Below are positions 1-9,317 of a DNA stretch of 64,000 bases, in pieces; position 1 is the stretch's first letter, and every line of letters begins with the position of its first letter. The stretch covers positions 1 to 64,000 of the forward strand of contig NZ_SOZE01000029.1 of the NCBI RefSeq assembly GCF_004519315.1, written 5' to 3'. Origin of the DNA: Mucilaginibacter psychrotolerans. GTDB lineage: Bacteria; Bacteroidota; Bacteroidia; Sphingobacteriales; Sphingobacteriaceae. The notes under the pieces were generated by a model. It searched no databases. It was not told the DNA's origin and saw only the letters and a list, made by a program, of their open reading frames with translations. A program made the position numbers and the translations under genes.

Positions 1-314
1 GCCTTGCAAATGAAAAACTAACGCTTATCTTTACCCTACCTAACGTTCTTTATAGCACCTCAAAAGTGCAAAACGGAAAACAGCCAAAAACATAAAAACT
101 TTATGGCAGCCAATACGATTATGGCGCGAAGCGCCATAATCGCAGAGGGTATTTAGTACCTATGAGGGCATAAATGGCCGAAATTATCTTTGATGCGACC
201 GGCTAAAAAAATTCCCGGATTTTCGTTAAAGTTAATTCCGGAATGATGTTTTTACCCATTTTAAAAAGGTTTTATTTTCCCCTTTATAATGAAAAATGAC
301 AAGTGCAGGCAGGG
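1..314. other. Intergenic left edge with a perfect palindrome
   Basis: No convincing gene starts or ends here. The one clear structure is a perfect inverted repeat at 116-142 with 12-bp arms (CGATTATGGCGC / GCGCCATAATCG) around a GAA loop. It has no T-run on either side, so it is a weak candidate for a terminator. It could equally be a repetitive extragenic palindrome. It lies downstream of the leftward Fic gene. Confidence 0.5.
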
Positions 315-1859
315 CTAAATATGTGCCTCCGGATGACCTTGCATACCAAGTTCAACGAGGTGCGCAAGGAATGTTACGAAAGGTTTAATATCCTGTTCTG
401 CGCTTGCTTTTTCTAAAGCTTCCATATAAAGAGTTCGTTTCTCTACAGGAATAACCGTCCAGGGATACCCCCCTGAAGCCAGCATGGCATTCATTAAAAA
501 CCTGCCTATCCTTCCATTACCATCCATATATGGATGAATAAACACAAATATAAAATGTCCTAAAACTGCCCTGACTGAAGCTTCAGGTTCCTGCTCAAGC
601 AATTCAAAAAATATTGGCATAACGTCACGCATCGCGTCAACACTTAGCGGCACATGTTTCGAACCACCTATATATACCTGGTTATTACGATAGCCCGCCA
701 AATCGGATGCTCTTAATATACCTGCGGCAACGCTCGGATCAAATAGCTCCCGGTACCATTTACTATGATCTTTATAAAGCTGTTTGCCGGGGTTTGAACC
801 ATTCAGTATGGCATGTATCGTCGTTTTGACTTCCTGAAATGCCTGCCAGTACCCTCTCGCGGCCATAGCGTCCTTCTGTTGTTTATCCTCCTTATTCTCA
901 TCTTTATCCCACTCCCCGCTGCGCACCCGTTCTATCAGTTCAGGAGTTACCCGGTATCGTTCTATCGAAAGGGAATGATAAGCATCAGTGACATAGATAT
1001 CATCAACTTTTTTAATATAAGCTGCGACCTCTTTTGGTAAACCGGGGGCCTTTGGGAAATTTGCAATGACCAACTCCCGCATTTCTTTCCAAATCAATTT
1101 GATCCTGTTTACTTGCGGTGAGCGTTCACGGGATGAAAGTTCAACGTCCAACTGATAACTGAAAGGGTCGCTCTCACGAGTATCAAATCCTGCGGATTTC
1201 ATCGCATCTATGATGTCTTTACCAATCTGCTCACGGCCAATGTTCCGGAATGCTCCTGCTAAACGTCCTGCTATCCGGGTATGTCCGTTGTCCAGCAACA
1301 AAGGCAGTAATTCGGATGCATCTCTGATCATGGATAATGCCGTCCGTGCATCTATCGGGTTGCTCACAAAAATTGCGGGTGAGCTGTAAACCAATGCAGC
1401 CTGTGGCAGGTACATTCTGATCCCATTAATTACGGTCGTGGTATCCTCCGGAAATTCAGCCTTTAAATTAAATAGTGAACTGTGATGCGGCAATTGCATC
1501 GGCGTATTATTCGCTTTCGCGGAACGGACAATGAGTTGAGTTGGCACAGACCAATTACCCGCGTGAATTAACAAGGATTGTTCGGGAGAGATACTCCAAT
1601 CGCTTCCATACCTGTTTTCTAAAAACTTGGCAAAAAATTCCCAGTATGAACTATACCAGGCCGTACTATCACCAGGATTTTGCTGAGGGTCGGCAGGAAT
1701 GTACCAGCCTTTGGAAATCTCCTTTAAAAAACCCTGTTTGACCAATAACTTCCGATGTTCGTTTGGCAATTCACTGGTGTGCAATGCAACCTCACCGGTA
1801 TCCTGTAATTTTTTAAGGCTGTGTAATGCCTCCGCTAATTTCTCTCTTGGAGTTGCCAT
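315..1859 (-). CDS. Fic family protein with AbiEi-like N-terminal region
   Basis: Fic enzymes usually move AMP from ATP onto a target protein hydroxyl, often as toxins. The 514-aa product carries the Fic core motif HPYMDGNGRIGR at residues 442-453, with the catalytic His442 and the phosphate-binding GNGR. A possible inhibitory helix sequence SLSIER (296-301) has the Glu but Arg where Gly or Asn is usual. Residues 1-55 look like the winged-helix of AbiEi-type antitoxins, ending in LKEISKGWYIP, and the stretch up to about 230 resembles the rest of that family. That would join a DNA-binding antitoxin-like half to an enzyme half. The gene is divergent from the DUF262 pair, and tandem repeats lie just upstream. 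The Fic domain is certain; the target and the AbiEi link are inferred. Confidence 0.9.
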   Translation of the reverse strand: MATPREKLAEALHSLKKLQDTGEVALHTSELPNEHRKLLVKQGFLKEISKGWYIPADPQQNPGDSTAWYSSYWEFFAKFLENRYGSDWSISPEQSLLIHAGNWSVPTQLIVRSAKANNTPMQLPHHSSLFNLKAEFPEDTTTVINGIRMYLPQAALVYSSPAIFVSNPIDARTALSMIRDASELLPLLLDNGHTRIAGRLAGAFRNIGREQIGKDIIDAMKSAGFDTRESDPFSYQLDVELSSRERSPQVNRIKLIWKEMRELVIANFPKAPGLPKEVAAYIKKVDDIYVTDAYHSLSIERYRVTPELIERVRSGEWDKDENKEDKQQKDAMAARGYWQAFQEVKTTIHAILNGSNPGKQLYKDHSKWYRELFDPSVAAGILRASDLAGYRNNQVYIGGSKHVPLSVDAMRDVMPIFFELLEQEPEASVRAVLGHFIFVFIHPYMDGNGRIGRFLMNAMLASGGYPWTVIPVEKRTLYMEALEKASAEQDIKPFVTFLAHLVELGMQGHPEAHI

Positions 1860-1932
1860 TTCTCAATGATTTAAGGAGCTGTAGTAATTAGTCGCGTTTC
1901 GCAGGAATTTACGTTTACATCCGATCAATAAC

Positions 1933-1985
1933 AATTATATACCGATGTACAAATACAATTATATTCAAATGTACAAATACAATTA
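1933..1985. repeat. Tandem 24-bp direct repeats, candidate operator
   Basis: Two adjacent 24-bp units, 1933-1956 and 1957-1980, differ at three positions and share ATGTACAAATAC. A third unit starts (AATTA) at 1981. They lie in the 282-bp gap between the divergent Fic and DUF262 genes, 74-127 bp upstream of the Fic start codon. The position and spacing suit a regulator binding both genes, possibly the DNA-binding half of the Fic protein itself. The remainder of this gap is AT-rich and holds the promoters; I could not place -33/-7 boxes with confidence. Confidence 0.55.
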
Positions 1986-2141
1986 CTAATCATAGAATAT
2001 TTTTTAATGCGGTACCCCAATTATCCTTTATAACAGCATTCTCCTATTTAAAAAAACATATTATTGGAGATAAAGCAGTAAAAATGTAAATTCATCAACT
2101 TATCCTAATTTACCGAAGCTTAATTATAAACCAACCTATAG

Positions 2142-3572
2142 ATGCCTGTTAACGCCAAAGAGATTAGAGTTGATGTTGTTTCTTTTAATCAGCTGTTCAA
2201 TGGCAAAAAGTCGGTCATCATCCCGGAATACCAGCGCCCTTATGAATGGGGTAAATCAAAAACCGCTGAATTATTAAGCGATCTGAAAGAGTATTTCCTC
2301 GACAGTGATCCGCAATCACCCTATTACATGGGTTCAGTGCTTTTTTATTACGATCAAAAAAATAAAAAATTCGAGATCATCGACGGACAGCAACGCATTA
2401 CCACGCTGCTGATCTTAAAAAACATTATCCATAAATCAGTTGCAGAAAACGAGAACATCGTTTATAATTCGCATATGTCATTTGCGGCGATCCGGGAAAC
2501 TACGGAGTACGCGAAAAGCGAAGAACCTCTGCTAAAGCGCCTGGCTACGAAGAACTTTTTAAACCAGCTTGAATTTACGCAAGTGATCACTTATTCGCAG
2601 GATGATTCCTTTGCATTTTTTGATACCCAAAACAATCGTGGGGTTTCATTAGGCGCGACTGATTTTTTAAAGGCTTATCATTTGCGAGAGATCAGCTCCG
2701 CAAAATTACAGGAGGCCAATGCGGTCAAATGGGAAAGCGCAGCAGTAAAGTGGGAAGATGGTGATTTTCTGAACTTTCTTTTTAATAAAGTGCTTTTCAG
2801 GGCCAGGGCATGGAAAAGCAAAAACACACCATTTGAAAATAAGGATGCCGTATTGGATGTGTTTCAAAAGAATACCATCAAGCCGGATCAGGACATGACC
2901 TACCCGCTCTTTTCAAATAACCAGAACCGGCAGGCAACATACCGAACCTATAATGAAGATGGCCAATTTACTACCGCCTTAAACGGGGAAAGGAAAACGG
3001 AACCAGCGCAATTCCCATTCAATCTCAGGCAGCCGGTTTACAAAGGCCTCAACTTCTTTCATTACACTGAAAAATACGCGGCCATCCACGAGCGCATCTT
3101 TGGAAGCAAGGAATCAAAATCAGGGGAACTCGCAGAAGTCCTTCGTTTTTACAATGAAGTTTATGACGATGACATGTCCGTTTATTTGAGGCATCTTTTC
3201 AAGCTGGCTATCATCATGTACTATGACGTATTTGAGGAAAACCAGTTATTGAAATTCGCTTATCATCTCGATTATTTATTGGGCAGCATCAGGATCGGCA
3301 AATCCCTGGTCAAAAAGGAATCCGCGCAAAAATGCTTTACAGAACCTGATTACAATTTGCTGGACATCATAGCCTATGCGTATGCACCGGAAGAAGTCAC
3401 CCGGTTTTTGAAGGAATTGCCAAAACTTGAAGATATTTACAAGCGCATTTATAAAAAGGAACAGGAATTGCCAAAGGAGGGTGTACAAACCAGGTACAGG
3501 GAGCGGGTATTCAATTATTTTGAAAAAACAAAAAAGGATTTTAAATACCGTAAACAATGGTTAGATGAGTAA
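2142..3572 (+). CDS. DUF262 (GmrSD N-terminal type) protein, first of pair
   Basis: DUF262 is a ParB-like fold found in modification-dependent nucleases such as GmrS and in many defence genes; it binds and hydrolyses nucleotides. The 476-aa product has the signature YQRPYEW at 30-36 and DGQQR at 81-85. No DUF1524/HNH motif is visible in the C-terminal half, so this is the nuclease-less partner. It overlaps the next gene by 8 bp, so the two are probably translated together. A role in restricting foreign DNA is likely from family and context, but the substrate is unknown. Confidence 0.85.
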   Translation: MPVNAKEIRVDVVSFNQLFNGKKSVIIPEYQRPYEWGKSKTAELLSDLKEYFLDSDPQSPYYMGSVLFYYDQKNKKFEIIDGQQRITTLLILKNIIHKSVAENENIVYNSHMSFAAIRETTEYAKSEEPLLKRLATKNFLNQLEFTQVITYSQDDSFAFFDTQNNRGVSLGATDFLKAYHLREISSAKLQEANAVKWESAAVKWEDGDFLNFLFNKVLFRARAWKSKNTPFENKDAVLDVFQKNTIKPDQDMTYPLFSNNQNRQATYRTYNEDGQFTTALNGERKTEPAQFPFNLRQPVYKGLNFFHYTEKYAAIHERIFGSKESKSGELAEVLRFYNEVYDDDMSVYLRHLFKLAIIMYYDVFEENQLLKFAYHLDYLLGSIRIGKSLVKKESAQKCFTEPDYNLLDIIAYAYAPEEVTRFLKELPKLEDIYKRIYKKEQELPKEGVQTRYRERVFNYFEKTKKDFKYRKQWLDE

Positions 3573-5517
3573 TAGTGTCGCATCAGGGATCTTCTCGATA
3601 AACGATATTATAGCAACGGACACCATCTATAATATTCCAAGGTACCAGCGCTTATACGTCTGGACCAATGACCAGGTAACAACATTACTGGAAGATATCC
3701 AGCACGCCTGTTTTACCGAAAGGCCTTTATTTTATTTAGGCGGTGTGCTGATCGTGCGAACATCTGATACGCTCCCGCACTTTGACCTGATCGACGGACA
3801 GCAACGATTTACAACCCTATGGCTGCTCTGCCTTACGCTCGGACTGGAATTATCCGGGTTTTTAGAGGTTGAGGAAAAATCCCGTCTGACCTTTTCCATC
3901 AGGCAAGATGTTACCCGATATTTTGATGCGATCCGAAAAAACAAAGAATTTAAAGGAAAACTAAACGGGCAACTGGAAGCCGGTAGCCTGACTAAGATCA
4001 TCAATGCAAAAAACCTGATCAGGGGCTTTGTCGCCACAGAATTTAAAGATCAGCCCGAACGGCTCGAAAAATTCAGAAACTATATTAGGTACCAGGTCAA
4101 AGTAATCATCAGCACGGTGCCGGTGAAAACGAACCTGAATAAGTTATTCGAGGTCATTAATAACCGTGGATTACAATTACAGCACCATGAGATCTTAAAG
4201 TCATTTATCCTTTCGAAAATCACAAGCGATAAAAAGGTAAGGATTCGGTACGGCAAGATCTGGAACGCCTGCGCCGATATGACCGACTATATCGAAAGGA
4301 ACCTATATTATGAAGCCGGCCGAAGCGTTGTTGAATTTTATACGCTACATAATGGCAAATTTGACTTTACCGGGCTCCTTAAAATAATGGATGGTAAGGA
4401 TACAGTTGCTTCCCCAATGACGTTATCTGCGATCATCGAATCCAGGCCTCCCAAAAATAACGAGTTTAAAACACCGAGGGAATTAGAGGAACATCCGGAA
4501 ACCAAAGACGATGAATATGAAAGTGTAAGGAGTATCCTGACCTTTCCGCAATTATTGCAGCACACGCTCCGAATCGATCTGTTCAGATCGGGCAAAAAGG
4601 ATATTCCCCAAATTATAGAAAAAGACTTGTTGGTTAGCTTCGCCGGGTTTTTAAAAGACCTTACCGAAAAAGAAGCGCTCGCTTTTATTGAACTGCTTTT
4701 TGAGATCAGGGTACGCTTTGATAAGCATGTGATCAAATGGGTAACCACATCGCCGAATACGGAAACACACCTGATCAAACCCTTGCAAAAGCAAAGAAAA
4801 AAGGCCTATAGCCAAACCTTTTACTTTCGCAGGGAGAAACCTTCCGGCAGTGATGCGTTTACCTTGCTGCAAAGTATGCTTTATCATTCGCAGCAAAAAA
4901 CAACATTGCACTGGCTGACCCCATTTCTTTATAAAATGCTATCCACTGAAAACAGGGACGAACTGCTGATCTACTTGCAAAAGCTGGATAATGCTATGTT
5001 TTGTACCAAAGACCCTGACGAATTAATGAATAGGAGCTGGAAATACCTCGGCAAAGAAGTCAAGGTTGCCCCGGAGACTATTAATCTGGAAGATCTCAAA
5101 AAGTCTGACGGTACAGGTTTCTGGCATTACTGGTTCTATAAGTTGGAGTACGTATTATGGTTTATGGAACGACAACATCACCCTGACTGGCGAAACTTCA
5201 GGATGACCTCGAAAAATTCAATCGAGCATGTTTCACCTCAAACCCAAAAACGCCAGGATTTCAATACTGTAAGCAAGGCCTGCCTGAATACTTTCGGAAA
5301 TTTAGCCTTAGTTACCCGGAATATCAACTCGGAATACGGGCATAATGAGTATAATGTGAAACAGCGCCAGTTCTTAAATAATAAAAAGGATAACCGCCTG
5401 GACTCGCTAAAACTGGACATTATCTATGTCAGCGATGAATGGAACGATGAACTTTGCAACGCACACAATTTGAAGATGCAGCTGCTGATGAAAGATTATG
5501 TCGAAAAATATATCTGA
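3565..5517 (+). CDS. DUF262-DUF1524 (GmrSD-like) nuclease
   Basis: The 650-aa protein has an N-terminal DUF262 domain (YQRLYVW at about 28-34, DGQQR at 77-81) and a C-terminal DUF1524 HNH-type region. The latter shows IEHVSPQ at 553-559, FGNLALV at about 573-579, then NINSEYGHNEY. In GmrSD enzymes these two domains make a GTP-dependent nuclease that cuts modified DNA. Here a complete fused protein follows a shorter DUF262 protein, an arrangement common in defence islands. The start codon lies inside the 3' end of the preceding gene (8-bp overlap), supporting one operon. The preferred DNA modification, if any, cannot be read from sequence. Confidence 0.87.
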   Translation: MSNSVASGIFSINDIIATDTIYNIPRYQRLYVWTNDQVTTLLEDIQHACFTERPLFYLGGVLIVRTSDTLPHFDLIDGQQRFTTLWLLCLTLGLELSGFLEVEEKSRLTFSIRQDVTRYFDAIRKNKEFKGKLNGQLEAGSLTKIINAKNLIRGFVATEFKDQPERLEKFRNYIRYQVKVIISTVPVKTNLNKLFEVINNRGLQLQHHEILKSFILSKITSDKKVRIRYGKIWNACADMTDYIERNLYYEAGRSVVEFYTLHNGKFDFTGLLKIMDGKDTVASPMTLSAIIESRPPKNNEFKTPRELEEHPETKDDEYESVRSILTFPQLLQHTLRIDLFRSGKKDIPQIIEKDLLVSFAGFLKDLTEKEALAFIELLFEIRVRFDKHVIKWVTTSPNTETHLIKPLQKQRKKAYSQTFYFRREKPSGSDAFTLLQSMLYHSQQKTTLHWLTPFLYKMLSTENRDELLIYLQKLDNAMFCTKDPDELMNRSWKYLGKEVKVAPETINLEDLKKSDGTGFWHYWFYKLEYVLWFMERQHHPDWRNFRMTSKNSIEHVSPQTQKRQDFNTVSKACLNTFGNLALVTRNINSEYGHNEYNVKQRQFLNNKKDNRLDSLKLDIIYVSDEWNDELCNAHNLKMQLLMKDYVEKYI

Positions 5518-5560
5518 TCAAAGCCTATCTGTATATTAGAGTAATATAAATGTTTCCAAT

Positions 5561-6034
5561 ATGAGGCCTTATTTCCTAATAATTACTATACTGTTTATTA
5601 TTAGCGTAGTAAAAGAATCTTTCGCTCAAACTCCTTTATTTACAGATTATAAAACGAAATTATTTACATCAAGGCCCGCCAGACTTAAAATCAAAGGCAA
5701 TGCATTGGCAGAAAGATATAAGACAGCAATTTCTAATTCATATTATGACGATCCATATATCAGAAAATACCATGGCAAGGGAGGCCAAAATTTCGCTGGT
5801 CATTATTGTTTCGTTTATTGGGGATGCGGCTCTGATTGTCAACACGGTGCTATAGTCGATCTGCAAACTGGGATCGTGTACGATGGGCCTACGGCTGCTC
5901 GTCAGTTTGAATATAAGAGCTGGAGTAGATTATTAATTGTAAATAGGCCAGGTGATAAAAGCGGTTGCGCGGTTTGTCAGCCAGAATATTGGACATTAAA
6001 TGAAGAAACAAAACGTTTCGAAAAGATAAAATAA
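5561..6034 (+). CDS. Small secreted Cys-containing protein, unknown
   Basis: The 157-aa product begins with a signal peptide (hydrophobic stretch, cleavage near ESFA-QT at about 22/23), so it is probably periplasmic or secreted. The mature part contains NFAGHY, then a GCGSDC segment, IVDLQTGIVY, and a later CAVC pair, giving four cysteines able to form disulfides. Similar NFAGHY...WGCG...C proteins of unknown function occur in many bacteria. It follows the DUF262 pair after 43 bp in the same direction, but a functional link is not evident. Confidence 0.75.
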   Translation: MRPYFLIITILFIISVVKESFAQTPLFTDYKTKLFTSRPARLKIKGNALAERYKTAISNSYYDDPYIRKYHGKGGQNFAGHYCFVYWGCGSDCQHGAIVDLQTGIVYDGPTAARQFEYKSWSRLLIVNRPGDKSGCAVCQPEYWTLNEETKRFEKIK

Positions 6035-6185
6035 TGCCTTGATTTTGGTATTAGCGCCCTCTATAAAATAATCCCGGACGATCTGGTCGACCCTGCCGGT
6101 TAAATGAATTTTCTTATCGTCCATAAATGTTTAGCTTTAGTGGTAAGAAACCGCGCTGAATCAAATTAGTATAAATCTATAATGT

Positions 6186-6935
6186 ATGCATAAGGACCAT
6201 TCAAGTTTGCCGGTAGAAGATGCCAGCACGACCATATTCAGGTATATGGATTTCGTATCCTTCTATTCTTTGCTCGTCAATCAATCATTGTTTTTTAAAC
6301 GCCTGGATAAATATACTGACGTCCTCGAAGGCCAGCTATTTGATGAAACGGTTAATGAATATTTCGAGTTTCGGAAAAATATCGACCCATACGCTTCGGA
6401 TGAGGAGGCCAAAACCTGGACTAATAACGAGGCAGAAAATATCAAACTATATAAGGCCTGGACTTTATCCAATTCATGGAATATTGCAGAAGATGAGAAT
6501 TACGCTATGTGGAAAATATACCTGCGCGGTTATACCGAGGGTGTTGCCATCAGATCCACGGTTGGGAAATTAAAAGAACAATTGGACAACAATAAAGACT
6601 TTGAATTTTACTCCGGCCGTGTAAAATACGGGGCCGTACCCAAAAATGACGTGAATCAGTTTACGATCTCGACAAACAAAAGGCAGCCTTATATTTATGA
6701 AAATGAATACAGGGCTATCGTACTTCACCAGTTTGTGCCGGATGCTGATAGAAGGCACGCAAAATGGACCGTCGGTGCCGAAGTAAAGGTGGATGTAAAA
6801 GAGCTGATCGACCTGATCTATGTTTCTCCATTTTCAACTCCCTGGTTTCTGAACCTGCTCAATAGAGCACTAAGCGATCATCTGCCCGGATTTGACCACG
6901 ACCATATCGTGTATTCCAAAATACAGGATTCATAA
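6186..6935 (+). CDS. DUF2971-like protein
   Basis: The 249-aa protein follows the layout of DUF2971 proteins. It starts with FRYMDFVSFYSLLVNQSLFFKRLDKY (described here by position, residues about 18-43). It continues with LSNSWNIAEDENYAMWKIY near the middle, GVAIRSTVGKL, a G-x-V-x-Y strand, and the ENEYRAIVL element near 175. DUF2971 proteins are common in accessory and defence regions and have no established reaction. The gene stands alone after a 151-bp gap and ends before the convergent terminator at 6964-7034. The family call is by recalled pattern. Confidence 0.65.
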   Translation: MHKDHSSLPVEDASTTIFRYMDFVSFYSLLVNQSLFFKRLDKYTDVLEGQLFDETVNEYFEFRKNIDPYASDEEAKTWTNNEAENIKLYKAWTLSNSWNIAEDENYAMWKIYLRGYTEGVAIRSTVGKLKEQLDNNKDFEFYSGRVKYGAVPKNDVNQFTISTNKRQPYIYENEYRAIVLHQFVPDADRRHAKWTVGAEVKVDVKELIDLIYVSPFSTPWFLNLLNRALSDHLPGFDHDHIVYSKIQDS

Positions 6936-6963
6936 TCTCTTTTAAAAACCTGTCATAAACAAG

Positions 6964-7034
6964 AGCGCCGCAGGTTTAAAACGTCCCTAACGGGAAATAA
7001 ACCTGCGGCGCTGGGCCCCGGCTCTGCCGGGGCC
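6964..7034. terminator. Double hairpin between convergent genes
   Basis: Two perfect hairpins sit back to back. The first has 15-bp arms, 6964-6978 and 6998-7012 (AGCGCCGCAGGTTTA and its complement), with a 19-nt loop. The second has 9-bp arms, 7014-7022 and 7026-7034 (GGCCCCGGC / GCCGGGGCC), with a TCT loop. Neither has a long T-run. They separate the rightward DUF2971-like gene from the leftward PRTRC operon and are much more GC-rich than the surroundings. Confidence 0.6.
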
Positions 7035-7048
7035 ACCCGGCATTTTAC

Positions 7049-8185
7049 CTAATAGCTGTAATTTGAGCTAACCATCTCCTGGTACTTTTTTCCAAGTTCC
7101 TCATGGGTCATTCCTTTGCTGTTGGCTAACCCGACAAAAGATTTCACCTCATTTTCACGGATACGCCAGCCGAACGAATAAACGAGCGTTTGCTTGTTCA
7201 GCGTTACGGTTAAAGGGATGGGTAAACGATGGTCGTGCGCATTTTGCAGCATAACCATTTTGCAGCAGGTCTGGTGGTATTCCTGTTCATCGAGTGCGCC
7301 AGAGCGTAGTCGTGCAGACAGCTTTTCCAACTGGCAACGGCGCAGGTCGGTGATGGGTTTATGTTTTTTTCGCTTCTCCGTACGGGATTTGACCGCCAGA
7401 TCATTTAGCAGCATTGCCTCGTTATAATCAGGATAACGCAGTTGTATTTCCTGCATCGCGAACAATGGGTTTTTATGATAGGTGCGCCTTACGAAATTCC
7501 TTCGGGTTCGCATTTGCGATTGCTCAACCTTGCGCTGGATATAGGCTTTATCGGGCCAAACTTTTTTATCCTCGCTTAGCGATTTGTTTTTTAGATACTG
7601 GCGCAATAATAAAAGAATAACCGGACGGTTCAATCCCTTTTGCTCGGCCTCCATCAGCCCGACAATTTCTTTTGCAGTCATTGACTTTGCCAATAAAGAC
7701 AGTTCCCTGAAATATTTACTTTCAGCACTTTCGCACAGTTCAGGCTTCGGTGCGGACTGAGAGAAACAAGCAGAGCCGAGCGAATAACGCTGGCGAAAAC
7801 CCAATAACTTGTTCAGGAACGTTGTACCCGTGCCGGGGTTCTCCTTATCCAATTCATCGGCCTCCTGCTGTTCTGCATAAAGCAGCTTATCCCAATCCTC
7901 ATATTGGTGATAGCACAACCGCCAGTTGAAATGGTGGTATTCAATTTCTTCCTGGTTCATCGGGCGGGAAAGAAAGGGGAACGCCGTATGTAAACCCATC
8001 GGCCTGCGGTTTCTGTCACGCCATAACTCCGCATCCATAAACACGTAAATGCGTGGCGGGTATTTGGTTTGGGGTTTAAAGTAATAATCCACCCTCCCGG
8101 AAGTTTTACGGGGCAACGCGTTCATGCGGTCATATTCAGCCTTTTCACTGGCGGTCATCACATAACCTTCTTTTATTTTAACCAT
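7049..8185 (-). CDS. Hypothetical protein, last gene of PRTRC operon
   Basis: This 378-aa protein is rich in charged and aromatic residues. It has no signal peptide or membrane segment. A basic middle region, about residues 200-290, contains RKVEQSQMRTRRNFVRRTY and KSRTEKRKKHKP and may bind nucleic acid. The C-terminus carries VYSFGWRIRENEVKSFVGL followed by MTHEELGKKYQEM. I do not recognise a family. It lies downstream of the PRTRC genes on the same strand, after a 143-bp gap, so it is probably part of the same mobile module. Met10 is an alternative start. Confidence 0.7.
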   Translation of the reverse strand: MVKIKEGYVMTASEKAEYDRMNALPRKTSGRVDYYFKPQTKYPPRIYVFMDAELWRDRNRRPMGLHTAFPFLSRPMNQEEIEYHHFNWRLCYHQYEDWDKLLYAEQQEADELDKENPGTGTTFLNKLLGFRQRYSLGSACFSQSAPKPELCESAESKYFRELSLLAKSMTAKEIVGLMEAEQKGLNRPVILLLLRQYLKNKSLSEDKKVWPDKAYIQRKVEQSQMRTRRNFVRRTYHKNPLFAMQEIQLRYPDYNEAMLLNDLAVKSRTEKRKKHKPITDLRRCQLEKLSARLRSGALDEQEYHQTCCKMVMLQNAHDHRLPIPLTVTLNKQTLVYSFGWRIRENEVKSFVGLANSKGMTHEELGKKYQEMVSSNYSY

Positions 8186-8328
8186 AGCAGTAATATTTGA
8201 AATATGCCTGTGTTTCGGTAAAGCAATCGTGGGCGAAGTCCCGCTTTGCTTTATGGAAAGTCAGGCGACCCAACACGCCGGACTGCCTGTTGCGGATAAA
8301 AGGAGCAAGTGGCAGAACGGCGCGCGAT

Positions 8329-8502
8329 TTATATATCTTTCAGCCTGAGTAATTTTTGGTAAACATCATCCCAATAGGCCTGTAAGCCCTCATCCATTTT
8401 TTTGAATGAGGGGTCAGTATGGCGGTAATCGTCAGCTTTCATAATCGCCAGTTCCAAATCGGTTACGGTAATTTCCTTACCTTTTAAATCAATGATTTTC
8501 AT
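8329..8502 (-). CDS. Small hypothetical protein following PRTRC ThiF
   Basis: A 57-aa acidic protein starting MKIIDLKGKEITVTDLELA. A longer version starting at 8604 would overlap the ThiF gene by 91 bp in another frame, whereas the ATG at 8502 lies 11 bp after the ThiF stop. I therefore chose the shorter form. It has one predicted beta-beta-alpha start, then a helical YRHTDPSFKKMDEGLQAYW segment. Small proteins of this type often follow PRTRC cassettes in Bacteroidota; their role is unknown. Confidence 0.65.
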   Translation of the reverse strand: MKIIDLKGKEITVTDLELAIMKADDYRHTDPSFKKMDEGLQAYWDDVYQKLLRLKDI

Positions 8503-8513
8503 AAGCGGAGTTT

Positions 8514-9317
8514 TTAGGCAACTTTTAAAGGGGTTGTCTTGAATTTCTTGATGTTCAGGAATATGCCACGGTATTCTATCATGCCATCCGATAGCAGTTG
8601 CCACAGTAACTCTGCACCGTTCACCGCCAAAGCGGTGTTGACAAACAAATCCTGCTTTTTCAACGCCTCGGCCTGTGAACAGCTTGGCTCATCGTGGTCG
8701 TCCACTTCTTCCAAAAGCTGTTTAAACTCATCCGTTATTTTTGGCAGGTTGGCTACCGTGCGGAAACGCTCCGAGTCAGGCTGTTTAATTTCGGTTAATG
8801 TGGCTAACAGCAACTGCCCTGTATAACGGCTGTTGCCTAAATCCATCCAGTAAAAAGGTTGCGCACGGTCGTTGCGGCTTTGATTGGTGATTTTTCGCAA
8901 AGCAGTGGCAATGTCAAAACGTGCGCTCACTGTATCTACGCAAGTGATGTAAATATTAGCCTTGCCTAACGAGGGCAGCAGGTGTAGCGTCTTGGTGCCG
9001 AATTTTTCGGGTACGGCTTTCCAGTTCGTACCGCTACTACGGTTAATTCGGTTTACCAAAATAACCGACTTGAAATGACCGATTTCGGAGGGGGCGAACA
9101 TTTGCCGTCCCCTGTTGGCTTCCGTGATTATATCATCGTCAAATACGTTCACCTGCAGACCGGGGCGACCGAAAGCCTGTAAAGAAATGTGTATCCTGAC
9201 GAGTTCAGTCAATATCCTGTGGCCTGTACCTCCTGCACCGATCAGGTTAACGGTTATGGGGTTGGTCGGGTCAATCAGGCAATTAGCAGTAAAATGTATA
9301 TCGGGTAAATTTTTCAT
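8514..9317 (-). CDS. PRTRC system ThiF family protein
   Basis: ThiF/E1-like proteins adenylate the C-terminus of a ubiquitin-like partner or act on a small substrate. The 267-aa product has the Rossmann nucleotide-binding loop VNLIGAGGTGHRIL near residues 24-37, then VNVFDDDIITEANRGRQMF, the usual acidic and Arg contacts of the family. No CxxC zinc pair is evident. It overlaps the protein B gene by 4 bp (ATGA) and is the ThiF-related member that gives the ParB-related, ThiF-related cassette its name. The cassette sits mainly on plasmids and integrative elements; its physiological role is not established. Confidence 0.9.
   Translation of the reverse strand: MKNLPDIHFTANCLIDPTNPITVNLIGAGGTGHRILTELVRIHISLQAFGRPGLQVNVFDDDIITEANRGRQMFAPSEIGHFKSVILVNRINRSSGTNWKAVPEKFGTKTLHLLPSLGKANIYITCVDTVSARFDIATALRKITNQSRNDRAQPFYWMDLGNSRYTGQLLLATLTEIKQPDSERFRTVANLPKITDEFKQLLEEVDDHDEPSCSQAEALKKQDLFVNTALAVNGAELLWQLLSDGMIEYRGIFLNIKKFKTTPLKVA

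Noticed and set aside
1933..1985. CRISPR array
   Set aside because: Only two and a bit directly adjacent units without spacers, and no cas genes nearby.
7049..8185. PcfJ-type conjugation protein
   Set aside because: The characteristic HHCV-type core of PcfJ-like proteins was not found, so the gene stays hypothetical.
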